Below the pieces are notes generated by a model that made no database searches, was not told the origin of the DNA, and was given only the letters and a program-made list of their open reading frames with translations. A stretch of 64,000 bases of DNA from Dacryopinax spathularia (Eukaryota > Basidiomycota > Dacrymycetes > Dacrymycetales > Dacrymycetaceae): assembly GCA_037974965.1 (NCBI GenBank), contig JBBPFI010000010.1:1054001-1118000 (forward strand), given 5' to 3'. Position numbers and translations under genes: made by a program. Position 1 is the stretch's first letter; the number at the start of each line of letters is the position of its first letter. This document shows, one piece after another, positions 47,543-60,273 of the stretch.

Positions 47543-50442
47543 TCGCAGTTTGTCGCCGACGATATCTCAGGACACCTTAGTAGACAAGAAGACGGACAAG
47601 GAGGTAAGCAGAGAAGTGGCAAGGTGCCGTATATGCGCTCTTAGAGCTGTGCACTGAGGAGGAGAATGACTGCGGTGTATGGGATTGCTTGGATTGCCGG
47701 GATTGCGGCTCTCGTATGCGGAAGCACCCCGCTACACCAATCGAATGCTCCCGCTGAGCCCTGGATTCGGCGTTATCAGCGAACAGCTTCTCCGCAGACG
47801 ACCACGTCAACAAAATACCCGTTGTCCACGTTCGACATAACAAGAAAAAAAGCCCAACTATTAGTGATATCTATGTCTATACAACGTATACCTGCTATCC
47901 TGAGAGGCCTTGCTTGGACCGATAAACTCGGCATCCTGCAGCTTTTTCTCCAACCCAATGGCGAAGAGTCTCGATATACATACTGCTTGGGGCCTGAATC
48001 TCGTGAAAAGCCTCATTCTCCGACCGCGAAGAGATCCATTGGATCGGGGCTCGGACTGGGCGTCTTCTGCACTTCCTCGATCTTATGGCCTGTTGACACA
48101 GGTGCCTGAGACGCGGTCCTCAAGCGTGCACTACGCCGAGGTTGCGCGACGGGCAACAGCCGAGTAAACCGCTCGCACTGCTGGTCTTGCCCATCGCACC
48201 TCCGACCTGCCTGAGAGCTGACGATGCCGACGATTCCTATCAAAGACGTGGACGAGAGGCTGGCATGGAGGACGTACCAGGCTCTGCAAGCGATCCTCTC
48301 TATCAGCGGCACAGTACTCGTGGAAACCGCTGCCTCCGAATCCCCGTTGGCCAAGTCATCCACGCTCGACCGACTGGTGGCTTCCGACGCATCCTCTGAG
48401 TCGCTGAATCCCCCTTGCCCGGTTGCAGGTATGATGATGGACATCTTCACAACAATTTCAGACGCTGATGCCTGCCCCCTGTGTCTCTGCGTGAATGGTC
48501 GTCATTGAATGAAGTCTCAGTAGGGTCTCGGAAAGCTTTACACCAGAGGAGTTCATGGCGCGCTGAGCTGTGCCCTCATTCATCCCACGTCTCATTCTCT
48601 GCGACATTTTCTGGCTTCCCCTTGTGGACGGATTTCTCCTCCCACTACTTGGCGGCCCCTCCTGCTGCAAGCGCGTCGCGCATCCAGCGCCTTCGTCTCT
48701 TCGTTCAGTACGTTCCACTCCGGGACTCGCGCTTCGCTCTTGCTGACGTCGAGCCCTGGAACGAGATTCCATAAGCGGTCGTCCTACTTGGGAGAGTGCG
48801 GAGAGGGTGCTTTCAGGTTTAACCGAGAAGAATACGACAGGAAAATCAAGTAATTCATTAGCGACTTCTGCCCAGACCTGCCCATCGAATCACACACCGA
48901 CGACTATACGGCTTGGGCCGATAGAACGATATTGCTGCTCGTAGCGGAGCGAGAGCAGGGGAAGGGCGCTAGAGGTGCAGGGGTAGCGCCCGTTCGCGGG
49001 AGGGAACGTAGAAAGGGAACGCAGAGGGGGACTTTTGGCAGGATCGTACAAAGTGGGCACGAAGACAGGACTTTTTGCTCAGGCGAGCACTGAGCGAATG
49101 TCGAACTCCTGAGAAGGGCCCCTATATATAGGAAAACAAGTTGAGCGTTCTGTGGTTTGATCTTATCGGGCAAGTTTGATGTGCGACTACTCGGTAGCCA
49201 TAAAAGAAAGGTCAATGACTACAGACTGATGCGATGGATAAGGGTAGTGCCGCGTATGTGCTTCGCACATGGGGACTCCAAAAAGCGAAAAGCGAGGGCA
49301 AACCTCGTTTTCCACCGAGCCTGTTTACTTCAAAGAGACATAGGATCACTTCTTTCGGGGATCCAGAAGTCTGGCCTGAGTCTGGACCAGACCGGGCTTC
49401 ATCTGAGGTTCTTGGAAGTAGGCTTTCTGGCTTGTTTCCGCCACCTTACAAGTCATCACAAAAACGCGTGGTGGCCGCGCGCTTCGCTGGTATTGGTACT
49501 TATTCTCAGGGTGGCCAACGCTGCGAGGAATTTCTATGCAAGGGTGGTCCGACAGCGCTCTTCAGGCACTCTTGGTCGGAAAACCATCTGTATCCGAAGG
49601 TATTTTCAGCAACGAGAAGTGCCGAGGATATGCTCCATCAATTTACTACGTAATAGCGGTGTCACAGAAGACAACACACCAGTCCTCGTGGCAATCCTGC
49701 TTCGCCCGTTTCTTGTGATACCTGCCATATCTGGTGGGGCCGAATACGGAGATGCTACGAACAATCGTGCATATCCTAGACGTCCATCCGGAGCGACATC
49801 CGGTACGGGAGCCGCTCTGTGATTGAGCTGAAATATTGCACGCGTGTTATGACGACCACTCAATACCATACTTTCGCTCGCGCGCGCGCGCGCGCGGTCG
49901 CTCGCGGAACCACCTGAAGTCCGTTCCTGTTGTCGAGAGTTGAGGTGGATGAAATTGCTCAACATTCCTTTCTGTACTCACGTCGGCACCGCATCACCCC
50001 AGTATGAGGGATTAGATTTCGGTTACTGCGGAATTCAGTGTACGGATAATGTTCGCGATGGTAACAGACAAAACAGGGCCTGCTCATTGTTAGCCAAGAT
50101 CGCAATAGCTTCCGAGGCGGCGGATGTCACCCGCATGGCTCATGGTTCACGGGCTCGGCTCGGCCTCAGTCGTCCATATCACCGCCGTACAACCCGGCCA
50201 TCCTCCTCCACTTTACCGCACAACTCCCAACCATCAGTCTCGCACTCGACAGATACATATCAACGCCCAACTACTTTCTAACGCCGGTATTGCCAGGTCG
50301 ACACTGCATGCTTTAGCAGACGCCCAATACGCCGGGAAACGCAACAAGGGCTGTGCTGGCTTGTGGCGACTGTTATTTGAACGCGGAGGTGGGACTCAGG
50401 TCGCACGATCAGCTACCCAAGTGAGAAGGGGAGTCGAAGAGG
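47543..50442. other. 2.9-kb stretch without a convincing gene
   Basis: The candidates are weak. Minus strand 48013-48450 has a Ser/Asp-rich frame with a GTACGT donor near 48278 that can be spliced to a short end (GKTSSASGLLGCCPSRN); an equally long plus-strand frame (48224-48508) overlaps it. A 221-codon plus frame (49157-49822) has two competing frames. A TATATGCGC motif lies at about 47629-47638. Confidence 0.4.
49877..49897. repeat. CG dinucleotide run
   Basis: Alternating CG tract flanked by TCGCTCG and GGTCGCTCG. Alternating purine-pyrimidine CG favours Z-DNA. It lies about 545 nt upstream of the Ldb17-like start. Confidence 0.9.
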
Positions 50443-52522
50443 ATGGACTCGGTCGTGTACCACATTCGGACTGCCGCGCAGTTCTGGTCTGGTGAGTGAC
50501 TCCTGACCATTGCTCTCTGAACATCCAAGTCAATATCGTGACAGAGCTCGAGGAATGTCTCCACCTACCGCCTGATGCTACCCTCGACCAGCTCGATAAT
50601 GCTCTAGAGACTTTTGTCTCAATATGCTCATCGTACCATCGTGCGTCCGAACGTTCTCCATTCGCACCTTCCTTGTGCTGATTACACGTAATAGAGGAGT
50701 ACCTGCCGACAAAGATGCAGATGGACCAGGCGTGCCGGATGCTCCTGAGTAGTGAGCTATTCGCGTTTCACTCTGAGCGCGAGAGCGAACGAGTGTTGCG
50801 GGAGGCGCGGACTGTGCGTGAGTTTGACCTAACTCCGGTACTCGGACTGATGTCTATCCAAGTGCACCAACCCACACACTCAGCTCATCCTGTTCCACAT
50901 CCTCCTACACCACGGCCGAACTCACCCCTCGTTCTTCCGCTCGGTATCCAAATGGCAACCCCTAATCCCTCTCCTAATGGACCACCTCCTGGTTGATGTC
51001 GACATGGTAGTCCCCTTCACCTCAGCAGGGGGGTGGGTGGAAGAGCGGATGAGACTGCTGAGCGTCAAGGTGCTATACGAGGTGTGCAGGGTGCAGAAGA
51101 TGGGGTTGAACGAACTCAGTGCGTAACATCTGACTCTATGTATGATACGCCTGCTGACTATAAGCCTCCAGAAATCTTCGATGATGCATTCATCGACCAT
51201 CTCTTTGACTTGGTGGAGCATACAAGAACGTTCCCGGACGAAGACCTCAACTACTCGCTCATAAAGCTGATTGTATGCATTGGATACATCTGCTCCAAGG
51301 ATCTGCTAACGACTATCTCAGGTTGCTTTGAACGAGCAGTTCATGGTCGCTTCTATCCCTAATCCACAGCATCACCACCATCACCACGACACGAACGGGC
51401 ATGCCTCCCCGCCAAATTCCGCCAGCTCAGCTCTCTCCAGCTCTGGGCCAGGGAGTACCAACCTTCCGCAGAACCGAGTGCTGGAAGTGCTTGTTCGACG
51501 ACTTGGGTCAACGAAGACGTTCGGCGAGAACATGATCTTCATGTTGAACCGGGCGGATGGGAGTGCGGAGGCGCTGTGCATGCAGCTCCTCATTCTGAAG
51601 ATGCTGTATCTGCTGTTCACAACGCCTGGGACACAAGAGTACTTCTACACGAACGACCTCTGCGTATTGGTGGATGTCTTCATCCGGGAGTTGAGCGACC
51701 TGCCGGAGGAGAGCGAGTCGGTGAGTAAGCTTGGCGTGCGCCTCAGGCTATTTACTCATCCTTACCTAACAGTTACGGCATACTTACCTTCGTGTCCTTC
51801 ATCCCCTCCTTACCAACACTCAACTCCGCCTCGTCCCCTACAAGCGACTCGAGATCCGCCGTATCCTGCATGCACAAATCGCCAACGCCCACATCCGAGA
51901 AATCAACCCAACGACAAAACGCCTTGTCGAACGGTGCTTATCCGCTCCTTGGGCTGGCAATCTAGGGCCAGACGACGACAGCCGATCTATCTCTAGCACA
52001 GGTTCTGGCTCCATTTCCCCAGCTTCACCAGTCTCGAACCAAGCAACGATCGACGCCCTCATACCCTCTGTCGCCAACCTCCGCATCCCTTCCTATGACA
52101 ACAACAAAAGCACAACGAGCGTCAACGCTGTGGCAGCTGCCGTACCAGCCAACTCGACGCTCAAGACTCGTCCACGGCGAGCCAGTCGCTCGCATTCCGA
52201 TCCATCCTCTCCTCCAGCCACCACCGCCGAGTTCACGGCCTTCCACCTCTCTCCATCCCATTCACCCCCTCTGCGGCGACACGAACACCCAGCCCGCAAA
52301 ACCCAAGCCCTGTCGACAATAACGAACGACCGCAATCGAGCGGGCTCTGCTCCTCCTACACCTCCACCAAGGAAACGTAAGCCGCCCGCGATACCCGACC
52401 GAAGTCACAAGTACAAGCTAGCCTCGCCGCCTTCGATAAGCGTGACGGACTTTGCGGTACCGGAGCAGGAATGTCTCCCACCACCAGTCAAACCGAGGGC
52501 TCGGGCGACTGTGCAGCTCTGA
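50443..52522 (+). CDS. LDB17: Ldb17/SPIN90-like actin-endocytosis protein
   Basis: Fungal homologue of SPIN90/Dip1, which regulates Arp2/3 and cortical actin patches in endocytosis. Exons 50443-50491, 50545-50640, 50695-50813, 50863-51118, 51172-51272, 51322-51720, 51773-52522; 589 residues, phases closing. The conserved armadillo-like core includes CTNPHTQLILFHILLHH, ENMIFMLNRAD, LQLLILKMLYLLFTTPGT-type segment (here MQLLILKMLYLLFTTPGTQ), FFYTNDL-like EYFYTNDLCVLVDVFIREL, and LRHTYLRVLHPLL. The C-terminal tail is Pro/Ser-rich with an SH3-ligand-like SAPPTPPPRKRKPPAIP. A poly-His run (HHHHHH) follows exon 6 start. All landmarks are read from the spliced model. Confidence 0.87.
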
Positions 52523-52867
52523 TGAGTTTCGAGAGATTAGAGGGTGTGATAGTTGTGTTTGTGGTTGATATCGGACATTCACGCAGCATGCGCATGCTTT
52601 TACAAATATGGGTTCTGTTCATTCTTCTCTGGTTTCACTCCTTTCCAGTCGACTTTCCTTGTTACACATACACACTTCATGTACATTCTTGGCATTATAG
52701 CAGCCGTTGACATTCATGCAATGCATTCCTGTATTCTCGTGGTTTCGGCCCGTCGTCGGACAGGCTTGGTCGAACGCCGCTTGGGACCGAACGGGTCTTC
52801 GTGATTCATACATAAACAAAGGCGAGCACTAAGAGCTCTGCAATTAATCAAGCTGTAGTAAACGGAA

Positions 52868-55170
52868 TCAAACAGTATCTAACCCGCCCATATGCTTCAG
52901 CTCGACCCGCCGCTTCTTCTTCGCCGGCTGAGTAGTATCCTCCCGCCCGCGCTCTTCGCTCCCGTTCCCAGTGGTCGGTAGCGTAGAGCTATCCCTCTTG
53001 CCCAGCGTCTCAGACTCAGCAGGAGGAACAGGCCAAGGCAGAGCTACTTTCGCCTGTGACGCTGCGGTTACTATAGGGTCGACGGGTGTAGTAGAGTGGT
53101 GCTCGGCGATAGCGGCCATCTGGACGTGGTGCTGTTGGCGTTCGTACAGCGGTAGAGGGTCATCGAATACCGCTATGGAGCAGTACCCATCGGAGGATGA
53201 CATGATCAGAGATTGTCCGTCAGGCGCCCTGTATGACTGATTAGTGCCGAGAAAAGTTGGGTGGATTGAGGACATACCAAGCAACATCTGTGAAACTTGC
53301 ATAGTGCAGGTTTGCAAACATCGCTAGTGGACCTGCTTGCTGCGTGTCGTACAGGACGACCGTGTCCTGCGTAGCGACGGCAAATAGCATGCGATAAGGC
53401 AGCTTCCATACACTTGCTTTCTCTTCTCCATCAGTGGGAGACTTAGTGGGCGAAGAGGCGCCTTTGGGCGTCTCTGCTCCTGATGTTGAGGGTGCGTCCA
53501 GCGATATTGGAACGACTTGTTCTTCTCCTTTCTTGAGGGTGATCTTGGGAGCGTCGATTGCTTCTCGTACGCCTGATCGGAGTTCGTAGAGCAGAGGCGA
53601 GAACTTGACGACCACGCTGGCTGTCTTGTGACCCGGGAGGTGCGCAACAGGTGGACGTGAAAAGCTTGCTCGAGAGTATATATACACCGAACTCGTTGTC
53701 TTCTGTTCGTCCGGTTTTGGCCTGCCGTCGGATGATGCGGAGGAAGGGGGGCGGGACGCGAGGGAGAAAGTGGGGTCTTCGAACTGACCTGCTGGCGTAA
53801 GAAGGAGCGCACCATCAGGAGAGAAAGTGAGTCGTCGGAAGAAGTTGGTGAACTGTTCGTCTCCATACAGCTTGAGGGCTGTCCAGGATGCAGGGGATGA
53901 CGCGGGGCGAATGGCGGGGAGAGGTGGCATAGGCGAGGGGGATCGCGCTCGGGATGTACCGGATGTACGGCGATTATGTGAAGGGATACCGGATGGAGGG
54001 GGAGGTGACGCATTAGACATGGAGGTGAAGGAGGAACGGCGTGATGAAGGACGGTCAAGGGGCGGGTACATCAATGAAGGCGTAGAAGGGACCGAAGCTG
54101 GTGTCTGTGCCGGCTCAACAGCGCTATGTATTGATAATGCCGACTCGGAGTCTCGACGATGTAGCGGAGGTCGAGGCGACTGACTCCGTTGACTCGCGCT
54201 TGATGGTGCACGATGATGATGTCGTATCGGAGCCTTGAAGTTCTTTCCTACCTGATGGGTCTCGAGCGTTTCTCGTCCATCTGCGTCCCGGCGTATACTG
54301 ATACTGTAGACATGCACAGTCCGATCGCTGCTCTGGGTAGCGATGTACTCGTTGAGCGGATCCCAAGCGACACCTTGCACATAATGCGAGTGCTCCACCA
54401 GCTCTCGAACGCAGGATCCAGTCGCAACGCTGAATATACGTGCAACATTATCGGTTGAGCCAGCCAAGATGTAGTCGCCGGTGGGCGACCAGACAAGATC
54501 GTATATCTCGCGTTGTGATGCCCTGCGAAGTCGGCCAATCAGATAAGGGTCTCTTGGTATATGCGCATTGAACATACAAGATGGACATCCGTACTCTCCA
54601 ATGCTCTTTCTCGTATTGTTGCTCTTCTGATACGTCTGATCCAAATTGATGTACAGCTCGGTCTGATGGAGCCCAGATGATGATACATCCGTCATCACCA
54701 GCGGAGGCGATCAACTCGCCTAGACCATTCTTAGCTTGACATAGATGGGTATACATGCTAAACTCACCATTTGGAGAGAATCGCACAACGTTCACTGCAG
54801 CAGTATGCCGGCTGAGCGTGGCAAGGTATTCTACCCTCGGCGGGTGAGGTGTTGCTCCTGATGTTCCGCCTCCAAGTACAGTAGGCAGGTAGTTGGGATG
54901 AACCATCCACACGCGAACATTGTTGTCGCCTCCACCAGTCGCTAGCCCATACTGCGCGCCAACACAGGTCTGAGCAGCGGCTTTCGCGTCGAATTCGCCT
55001 GCGACTTTGGACGTCGATGGAGTAGACGCTGTTGACGATGCACTCGATCGAGCTGCGACGAGCTTTCGCAGTTGTGGATGTGGGAGCGGCTGGAAGTCTG
55101 CCGAGTAGATCGGGGCAGATGGCGACGACTCGGTGTTGTGCCACCGGATCTCGAGCGTGCGAACTCGCAT
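52868..55170 (-). CDS. CAC2: CAF-1 middle subunit, Cac2/CHAF1B-type WD40 protein
   Basis: WD40 subunit of chromatin assembly factor 1, which deposits H3-H4 behind replication forks. Exons 54768-55170, 54578-54719, 53278-54522, 52868-53228; 716 residues, phases closing. Starts MRVRTLEIRWHN as the family does. WD segments: GLATGGGDNNVRVWMV, AAVNVVRFSPNGELIASAGD, DLVWSPTGDYILAGSTDNVA, VAWDPLNEYIATQSSDRTVH, FTDVAWAPDGQSLIMSSSDG. Between WD repeats lies a long Ser/Pro-rich insert (about residues 270-370). The C-terminal tail has a basic nuclear-localisation-like AKKKRRVEL. Intron 2 carries TATATGCGC. Confidence 0.93.
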
Positions 55171-57219
55171 CGCTGTTGTTCAAGAGTCAGGTAGTTGACC
55201 AGAGGTGGGGAAGGAGGTACAGAGAGGAGTGCAGGATGGAAGGAAGATAGATGGGGCGATGGGGGACGACGGTGAGTACGGGGCGCCGATGGCCGCGAAT
55301 CGGTGTGTTCTTTGACAGGGTTCTGCAGTGGACACGCGACGCGCGGGTTCAATGAGAGCCGCGTCAAACAATTACGGGAACCAACGATAATTATGTTGCC
55401 GCTGTTTATTTGTCTCTGCACTTGTCGCTGGCGAAGTCGGCCGCGAATTGGGTCGGCTACAACCATTACAGACTACATTAACGGAACCGCTGAAAACTGG
55501 GAGTTCCCCTCGACATGCATTGCCCGAACAGACCTGCTCTGACCTCCTTGTAGGAGTTCTTGCTACATAACTGTGAGCCCGCTCTGGCGGCCCTTTCTTC
55601 AACGCAGATATCGTCCTCGAGACCGCAACAATGTCGGCACAGTTCTGCTTGGACATCAGACAAATGCACTGGTACCTGGCATCAATCTCATCAATGCTCT
55701 GCGGTTGTTCCTGAGCTGCTTTGCCTGCTTCTGAAGATCCACTATCGAAGGCGGCCCGTCCTTCCCGGAGCATAACATCCCGCCGGCCAGCGTGTGCCAA
55801 GCTGCACCGTGGGTGGAATTGATGGACGAGTAAGGTGCCCAGCCGGCAAGCGCCAGGTACCGATGCCGGACAACCTCTTCTCGCAGCCGATCAAGGGCGA
55901 TGGCTTCTCGCACCGCACCTCGTCCAAGCTGCAGAGCTGGTAACGTGCTGTTCGCTGCCATGATCAAGGACCGGACCAGCTGCTCCTACATGATGAACAA
56001 TTCGAGCACCAAACCGGATACAACGGATTCAGGCCGGTGTGCTTTTTATGGACCGCAACGACACTGAAGGTTATCGGCGATCGTCGTGCTCAGACCTATA
56101 GTACCCTGCCTTCTGGTGCAGCTCCAGAGTAGGAACACTATCCCGAGATCCGCAAATATTGGATGCAGCGGCGAGTGCCGTAAGGATATCCATTGCGTCG
56201 GTTGTCGAAGTTGTATAAGCAACATTGGCGATAAGTATCAGCGACATGCGAGCTCATCAAACAGACTGCGTACCTACATTTATCGCCTCGGAGAGGATAC
56301 GCGTGTGGCAATATGGAGGAGGCGGTGCAACAATATGAATCACTGGGAAAGAATCGAAGATGCAAGTCTTTTTCTGCTTCGCTGGAGACCAGGGCCCTGA
56401 TGTACGGAAGTCCAGGCGTGGAGTTCATCCGGCGGTTGTGGACCGAATTCCCTCCTTATTTGAGCTGTCTTGCGCATGCCCTGTCCGAGATCTCCTTGCT
56501 CTCTGAACGTTCGTCGGTATTATGAAGAAAAGCAGCGCAGTTGTACGTCATTGAATCAACGCCGACTCACCGCCGCTTCCCGACCGTGGCATTCCGCAAA
56601 TGCACCATGCTGGCACGAACCTGCTTCTACGGTCTGGCATTTTCATATGGAGTATCGTCTACCCACGTTGCGATAGTCCGAGGAACACGCAGCCGGATGA
56701 ACGTATGACGGGTGAAATGATAGCCAGCATCCGAGGTTTGGCTCCCAACGTGAATGTAGATTCCCGCAGAGCGGGGAGATAATACGGGAAGGACATGCAA
56801 GGGACTTGAAGTTCCACACACCGTGATTCGCGAAGGCGCTTGTTTGCCAATCTGGGGAAGAAACTGGCATGCAAGTCTAATCACGCCGGGACAGATGCCA
56901 TTCTCAACGGCAGTGGACCAATGCGCAACCAGTAGGTTCATGCAAGGGCCAAGCCACCGCCAGCCCCATCGAAGATAAGATGGCGAGTTCATCGCTGATA
57001 TTCCCTAGAAGGGCATTCGGGGTGTTGGTTCCATCTGGTGCGCTCCATGACCTTGTTGAGGGAACCATACGCAGGCAGTTGTCAGCATCTCGCCTGTTCT
57101 GTGGACATCCCCCAACCTCTCCTGAGCCATCGCCTCGGAAGGTCTGCCGAAGACGACCCAAGACCATATAAAAGCCTTGGAAGGCGATCCGATATAGTTG
57201 GCCCACCCCCACCACCAAG
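55171..57219. other. 2-kb stretch without a convincing gene
   Basis: Two overlapping minus-strand frames (55372-55800 and 55656-55967) have a helical look (RGAVREAIALDRLREEVVRH, LQKQAKQLRNNRRALMRLM), so a small broken or spliced gene is possible, but no start, stop and splice set closes. The rest is featureless apart from the P450 promoter. Confidence 0.4.
57164..57174 (+). promoter_or_regulatory. TATA box of the P450 gene
   Basis: CATATAAAAG about 47-55 nt upstream of the P450 start codon at 57220, a good match to TATAWAW with a suitable distance. Confidence 0.5.
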
Positions 57220-59292
57220 ATGTCGATTCTCTCCAACACCATCCTTGCGGGCCTTGTCGTCCTAGCAGGCGCCTTCATCTATCGCCTTTCCCAGATCGGA
57301 AAGAGGGACAAATCGCTGCCGCCTGGTCCTCCAACGAGGGCAATCGTCGGAAACCTCTTTGACATCCCGCCACGTATGTTCCTCCTCGATTTGCAGTGAA
57401 AACGCTCTGACAGGGTGCTTTAGGATGCGCCCATCTCAAGTTCACTGAGTGGAGCAAGCAGTATGGACCGGTCATCTCCTGCAAGATCTTCAGCGGTACC
57501 ATGGTCGTGCTCAATGACGCCGAAAGCGTCATGGAGCTGATGGACAAACGGAGCGGATCATCGTCTGACAGAGCACCGTCCTACATTAACAGCGAGGTAA
57601 GCCAGCACAACAGCGTATTGATTATGTCGAGGACTGACTTTGGCTCTCAACAGTTCATCAGCGCCAATAACCACCCGCTCCTCGTTGGCTCGTCGCGTAG
57701 TGTCCTCATGCGGAAGATCTATAACACGGCCCTGGCACAGAGGCGTGTGCCTGATTATGTCCCTTTGCAGAACGCCGAGGCTGTTGCCACGAGTAAGAGA
57801 CGGACTTCGGAATGCTGTATAAGGAACTCACAACGTTACCAGTGCGGAACATCTTGCACGACCCTGATAACTTTTACGAGGAATTGCGGCGACTCTCCTG
57901 CTCTTTGGCGCTAACGATCGCCTTCGGGAAGCGCGCCCCTACCTTCTCGGGGAAGGATTCGATCGGGTTCTCTGTTGAACATTTCTACCGTAAGCCAACG
58001 GTCCTCCGCGGAGAACGGCCTTGCTGGCTCACCAGTCCCTGATAGACGTCGCGCATGCTTTCAACTTGTGAGTTGGCGGTGAAAGTGCGGAATGCCTCGG
58101 CTAATAGACTCGCAGTTTCTTGGAAGTCGGCGCTGCCCCGCCATTGGACATCTTCCCGATTTTGAAGTATGTGCCAGCAGCTTTCGCCTCATGGAAGATG
58201 GAAGCCATCAAGCTCCGAGAGCAGATGCAGCAGCTGTATCAGAAGATGCTGTTGGGCGAGGTAAAAGCGAGGCTGGAGAAGGGACAGGCCAACGGCTGCT
58301 GGATGGAATCTGGTACGCACGTCGCCCATCTCCGAGATGAGCTGTCGCTGAGGAAGAACTGGCAGTGATTCAGCGCAACGAGGCGTCCGATGACTTGATG
58401 AAGGCTTGGGTTGGCGGAGGGATGATGGAAGCCGGCTCGTGCGTGCTCCGCACGAACGTCATATGCAGCTGGCTGACGGCGATCGCAGCGACACCACATC
58501 CAGCGTCCTGTTGACGTTCGTACTTGCCGCCGTTCTTCACCCTGACAAGGTCGCCAAAGCGCAAGCCGAGCTTGATGCCGCAGTGGGCGCTGATCGCTCG
58601 CCGAAGTTTGAGGATCTCGAGTCTTTGCCATACTGCCGAGCGTTCGTCCTGGAGGTGATGCGATGGCGCCCGATCCTGCCCGCCGGTGTGCCCCATATGA
58701 CAAGCAAGGATGAGGTCTACAACGGCATGCTGATCCCGGCTGGAACAACCATTGTTCGTGAGTTAGCGTTATCCGGGCCAATGAGCGCAGCGACTGACCT
58801 TGTCGAAGAAAACACCTGGGCCGTTCTGCACGATCCTGCAAAGTACGACAAGCCCGAGCTGTTCATGCCCGAGCGCTTCATGGAGCACAAGTTTGGCCTG
58901 AAGAAGGGTCTTCCAGAAGATCCATCCACTTTCCGCAACACGTTCGGCTACGGTGCTGGTCGCCGGATCTGCGTCGGTCTGTATTTCGCAGAGAACACCA
59001 TCAAGGTCATGGTTGCCAAGATGTTGTGGGCGTTCAACTTTGGCCATAAGACCGATCCGAAGACTGGGAAGCCTATCCATGTCCGTGATGACGATTTCCA
59101 CCGTAAGTCGCCTTGCCGGCAGGAGAGGAGCAGCTAAGTTGATATGTTGTCCTAGCTGGTCACATTACCGCTCCCGAGCCGTTCCAGTGCACCATCACTC
59201 CCCGCAGCGACGCATACGCGCGCGTTATTGAGGAAGAGTTTAAGGAGGTTACGCCATTCCTGGCTCAGTATGAGAAGCCTGTGTCGGCTTAG
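57220..59292 (+). CDS. Cytochrome P450 monooxygenase
   Basis: Haem monooxygenase anchored in the ER; fungal CYP of unassigned family. Ten exons: 57220-57373, 57424-57596, 57654-57792, 57843-57989, 58046-58067, 58116-58312, 58357-58438, 58489-58757, 58809-59102, 59156-59292; 537 residues, all phases closing. N-terminal anchor LAGLVVLAGAFIYRL, hinge SLPPGPP, I-helix motif GMMEAGSDTTSS (split by an intron after the Ser), K-helix EVMR with WRPILPAGVPH, PERF region FMPERF, and haem-binding FGYGAGRRICVG. One exon is only 22 nt. Intact by every landmark; the substrate is unknown, and there are no neighbouring biosynthetic genes to suggest a cluster. Confidence 0.93.
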
Positions 59293-59654
59293 ACGGAGAT
59301 GCCCGAAGTGCTAGGAGCCCGATGGAGCCTTCAATGGCTATCATGGCGCCAATAGTTCGGGTCCCTTCGTGTAGTAGATAACTTTTGTTCAGGCTCTCTC
59401 GTAGGTTGGAATGGATAAAGTGTATGATCGCCAGCAAACACAGTGAATTCCTCTGCAGTAGTAACGGGAGACAGACAAGGAGAGCTGTTGCAGCGGTGGG
59501 TGGAGAGAGTTCGGCTTTGGTGCCGGGTGGCGATGCAGAAGCTCGCGCGGTCGTCGTCTGCAGTTCACCTCCTCATCCAAACACGAAATAGTCAAACACA
59601 TTCAACGCACATCCTCGCCACGCTCGCGCCCATCGCTCTTGCTGGCCTGCCAAG
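59293..59654. other. Intergenic
   Basis: 3' flank of the P450 and promoter of uL14m. Nothing recognised. Confidence 0.5.
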
Positions 59655-60185
59655 ATGATCGGCCTCAAGGCGATGATGCATGTACGTACTTGGAATGGTC
59701 CAGCTTTGTTGCAGTGACTGACAGAAATCTTGGCTCCAAGATCATCGACAACTCCGGCGCGATGATGGCCGAGTGCGTCCACGTCCTAAAGTCAAAAATG
59801 CGACACGGCCACGCCCGTGTCGGCGACCAAGTCGTTTGCGTCATCCAGCGCGCCCGGCCAATCCCCATCATCACCGGCCCTGCCGGTCCTCAGACCGCCG
59901 CTCTCCAAATACCAAAAGTCAAGAAAGGCGAAGTGAGGCGAGCGGTGATCGTGCGGACGAAGAAGGAGGAGGTCAGGCCGGATGGGAGCGCTATTCGGTT
60001 TGACGATAATGCTGCTGTGTTGATTGATAAGAAGGGAGAGATGATCGGGACGCGGATAGGTGGTGTTGTCAGTGCGGACCTGAGGCGACGAGGTTGGGGG
60101 AAGATCGCTGCTTTGGCACCCAAGGTACGCTACCCTGTGTTGCTCTCCACTTGGCCATAACTCACATTGTATTCAGGTTATATAG
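59655..60185 (+). CDS. MRPL38: Mitochondrial ribosomal protein uL14m
   Basis: Large-subunit protein of the mitochondrial ribosome (bacterial L14 family). Exons 59655-59685, 59715-60124, 60177-60185; 149 residues, phases closing. L14 landmarks: IDNSGAMMAECVHVL, VGDQVVCVIQRA, VKKGEVRRAVIVRTKKE, IRFDDNAAVLID, TRIGGVVSADLRRRGW. The exon-1 donor is read as GTACTT at 59686 rather than GTACGT at 59682, because only the former keeps frame. The last exon is Val-Ile-stop (9 nt). The usual L14 C-terminus has a few more residues. The symbol follows the yeast name. Confidence 0.93.
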
Positions 60186-60273
60186 CATGCTATTCCAGAT
60201 TTAATACTATTGCCACGCCCATTCAACCCAAAGATGATGCCGATACTATTCCCACTCGTTCCCTTTTCGCGGC

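Noticed and set aside
49157-49822. 221-codon plus-strand frame
   Set aside because: Two other overlapping plus frames of similar openness, no family, no codon or motif support.
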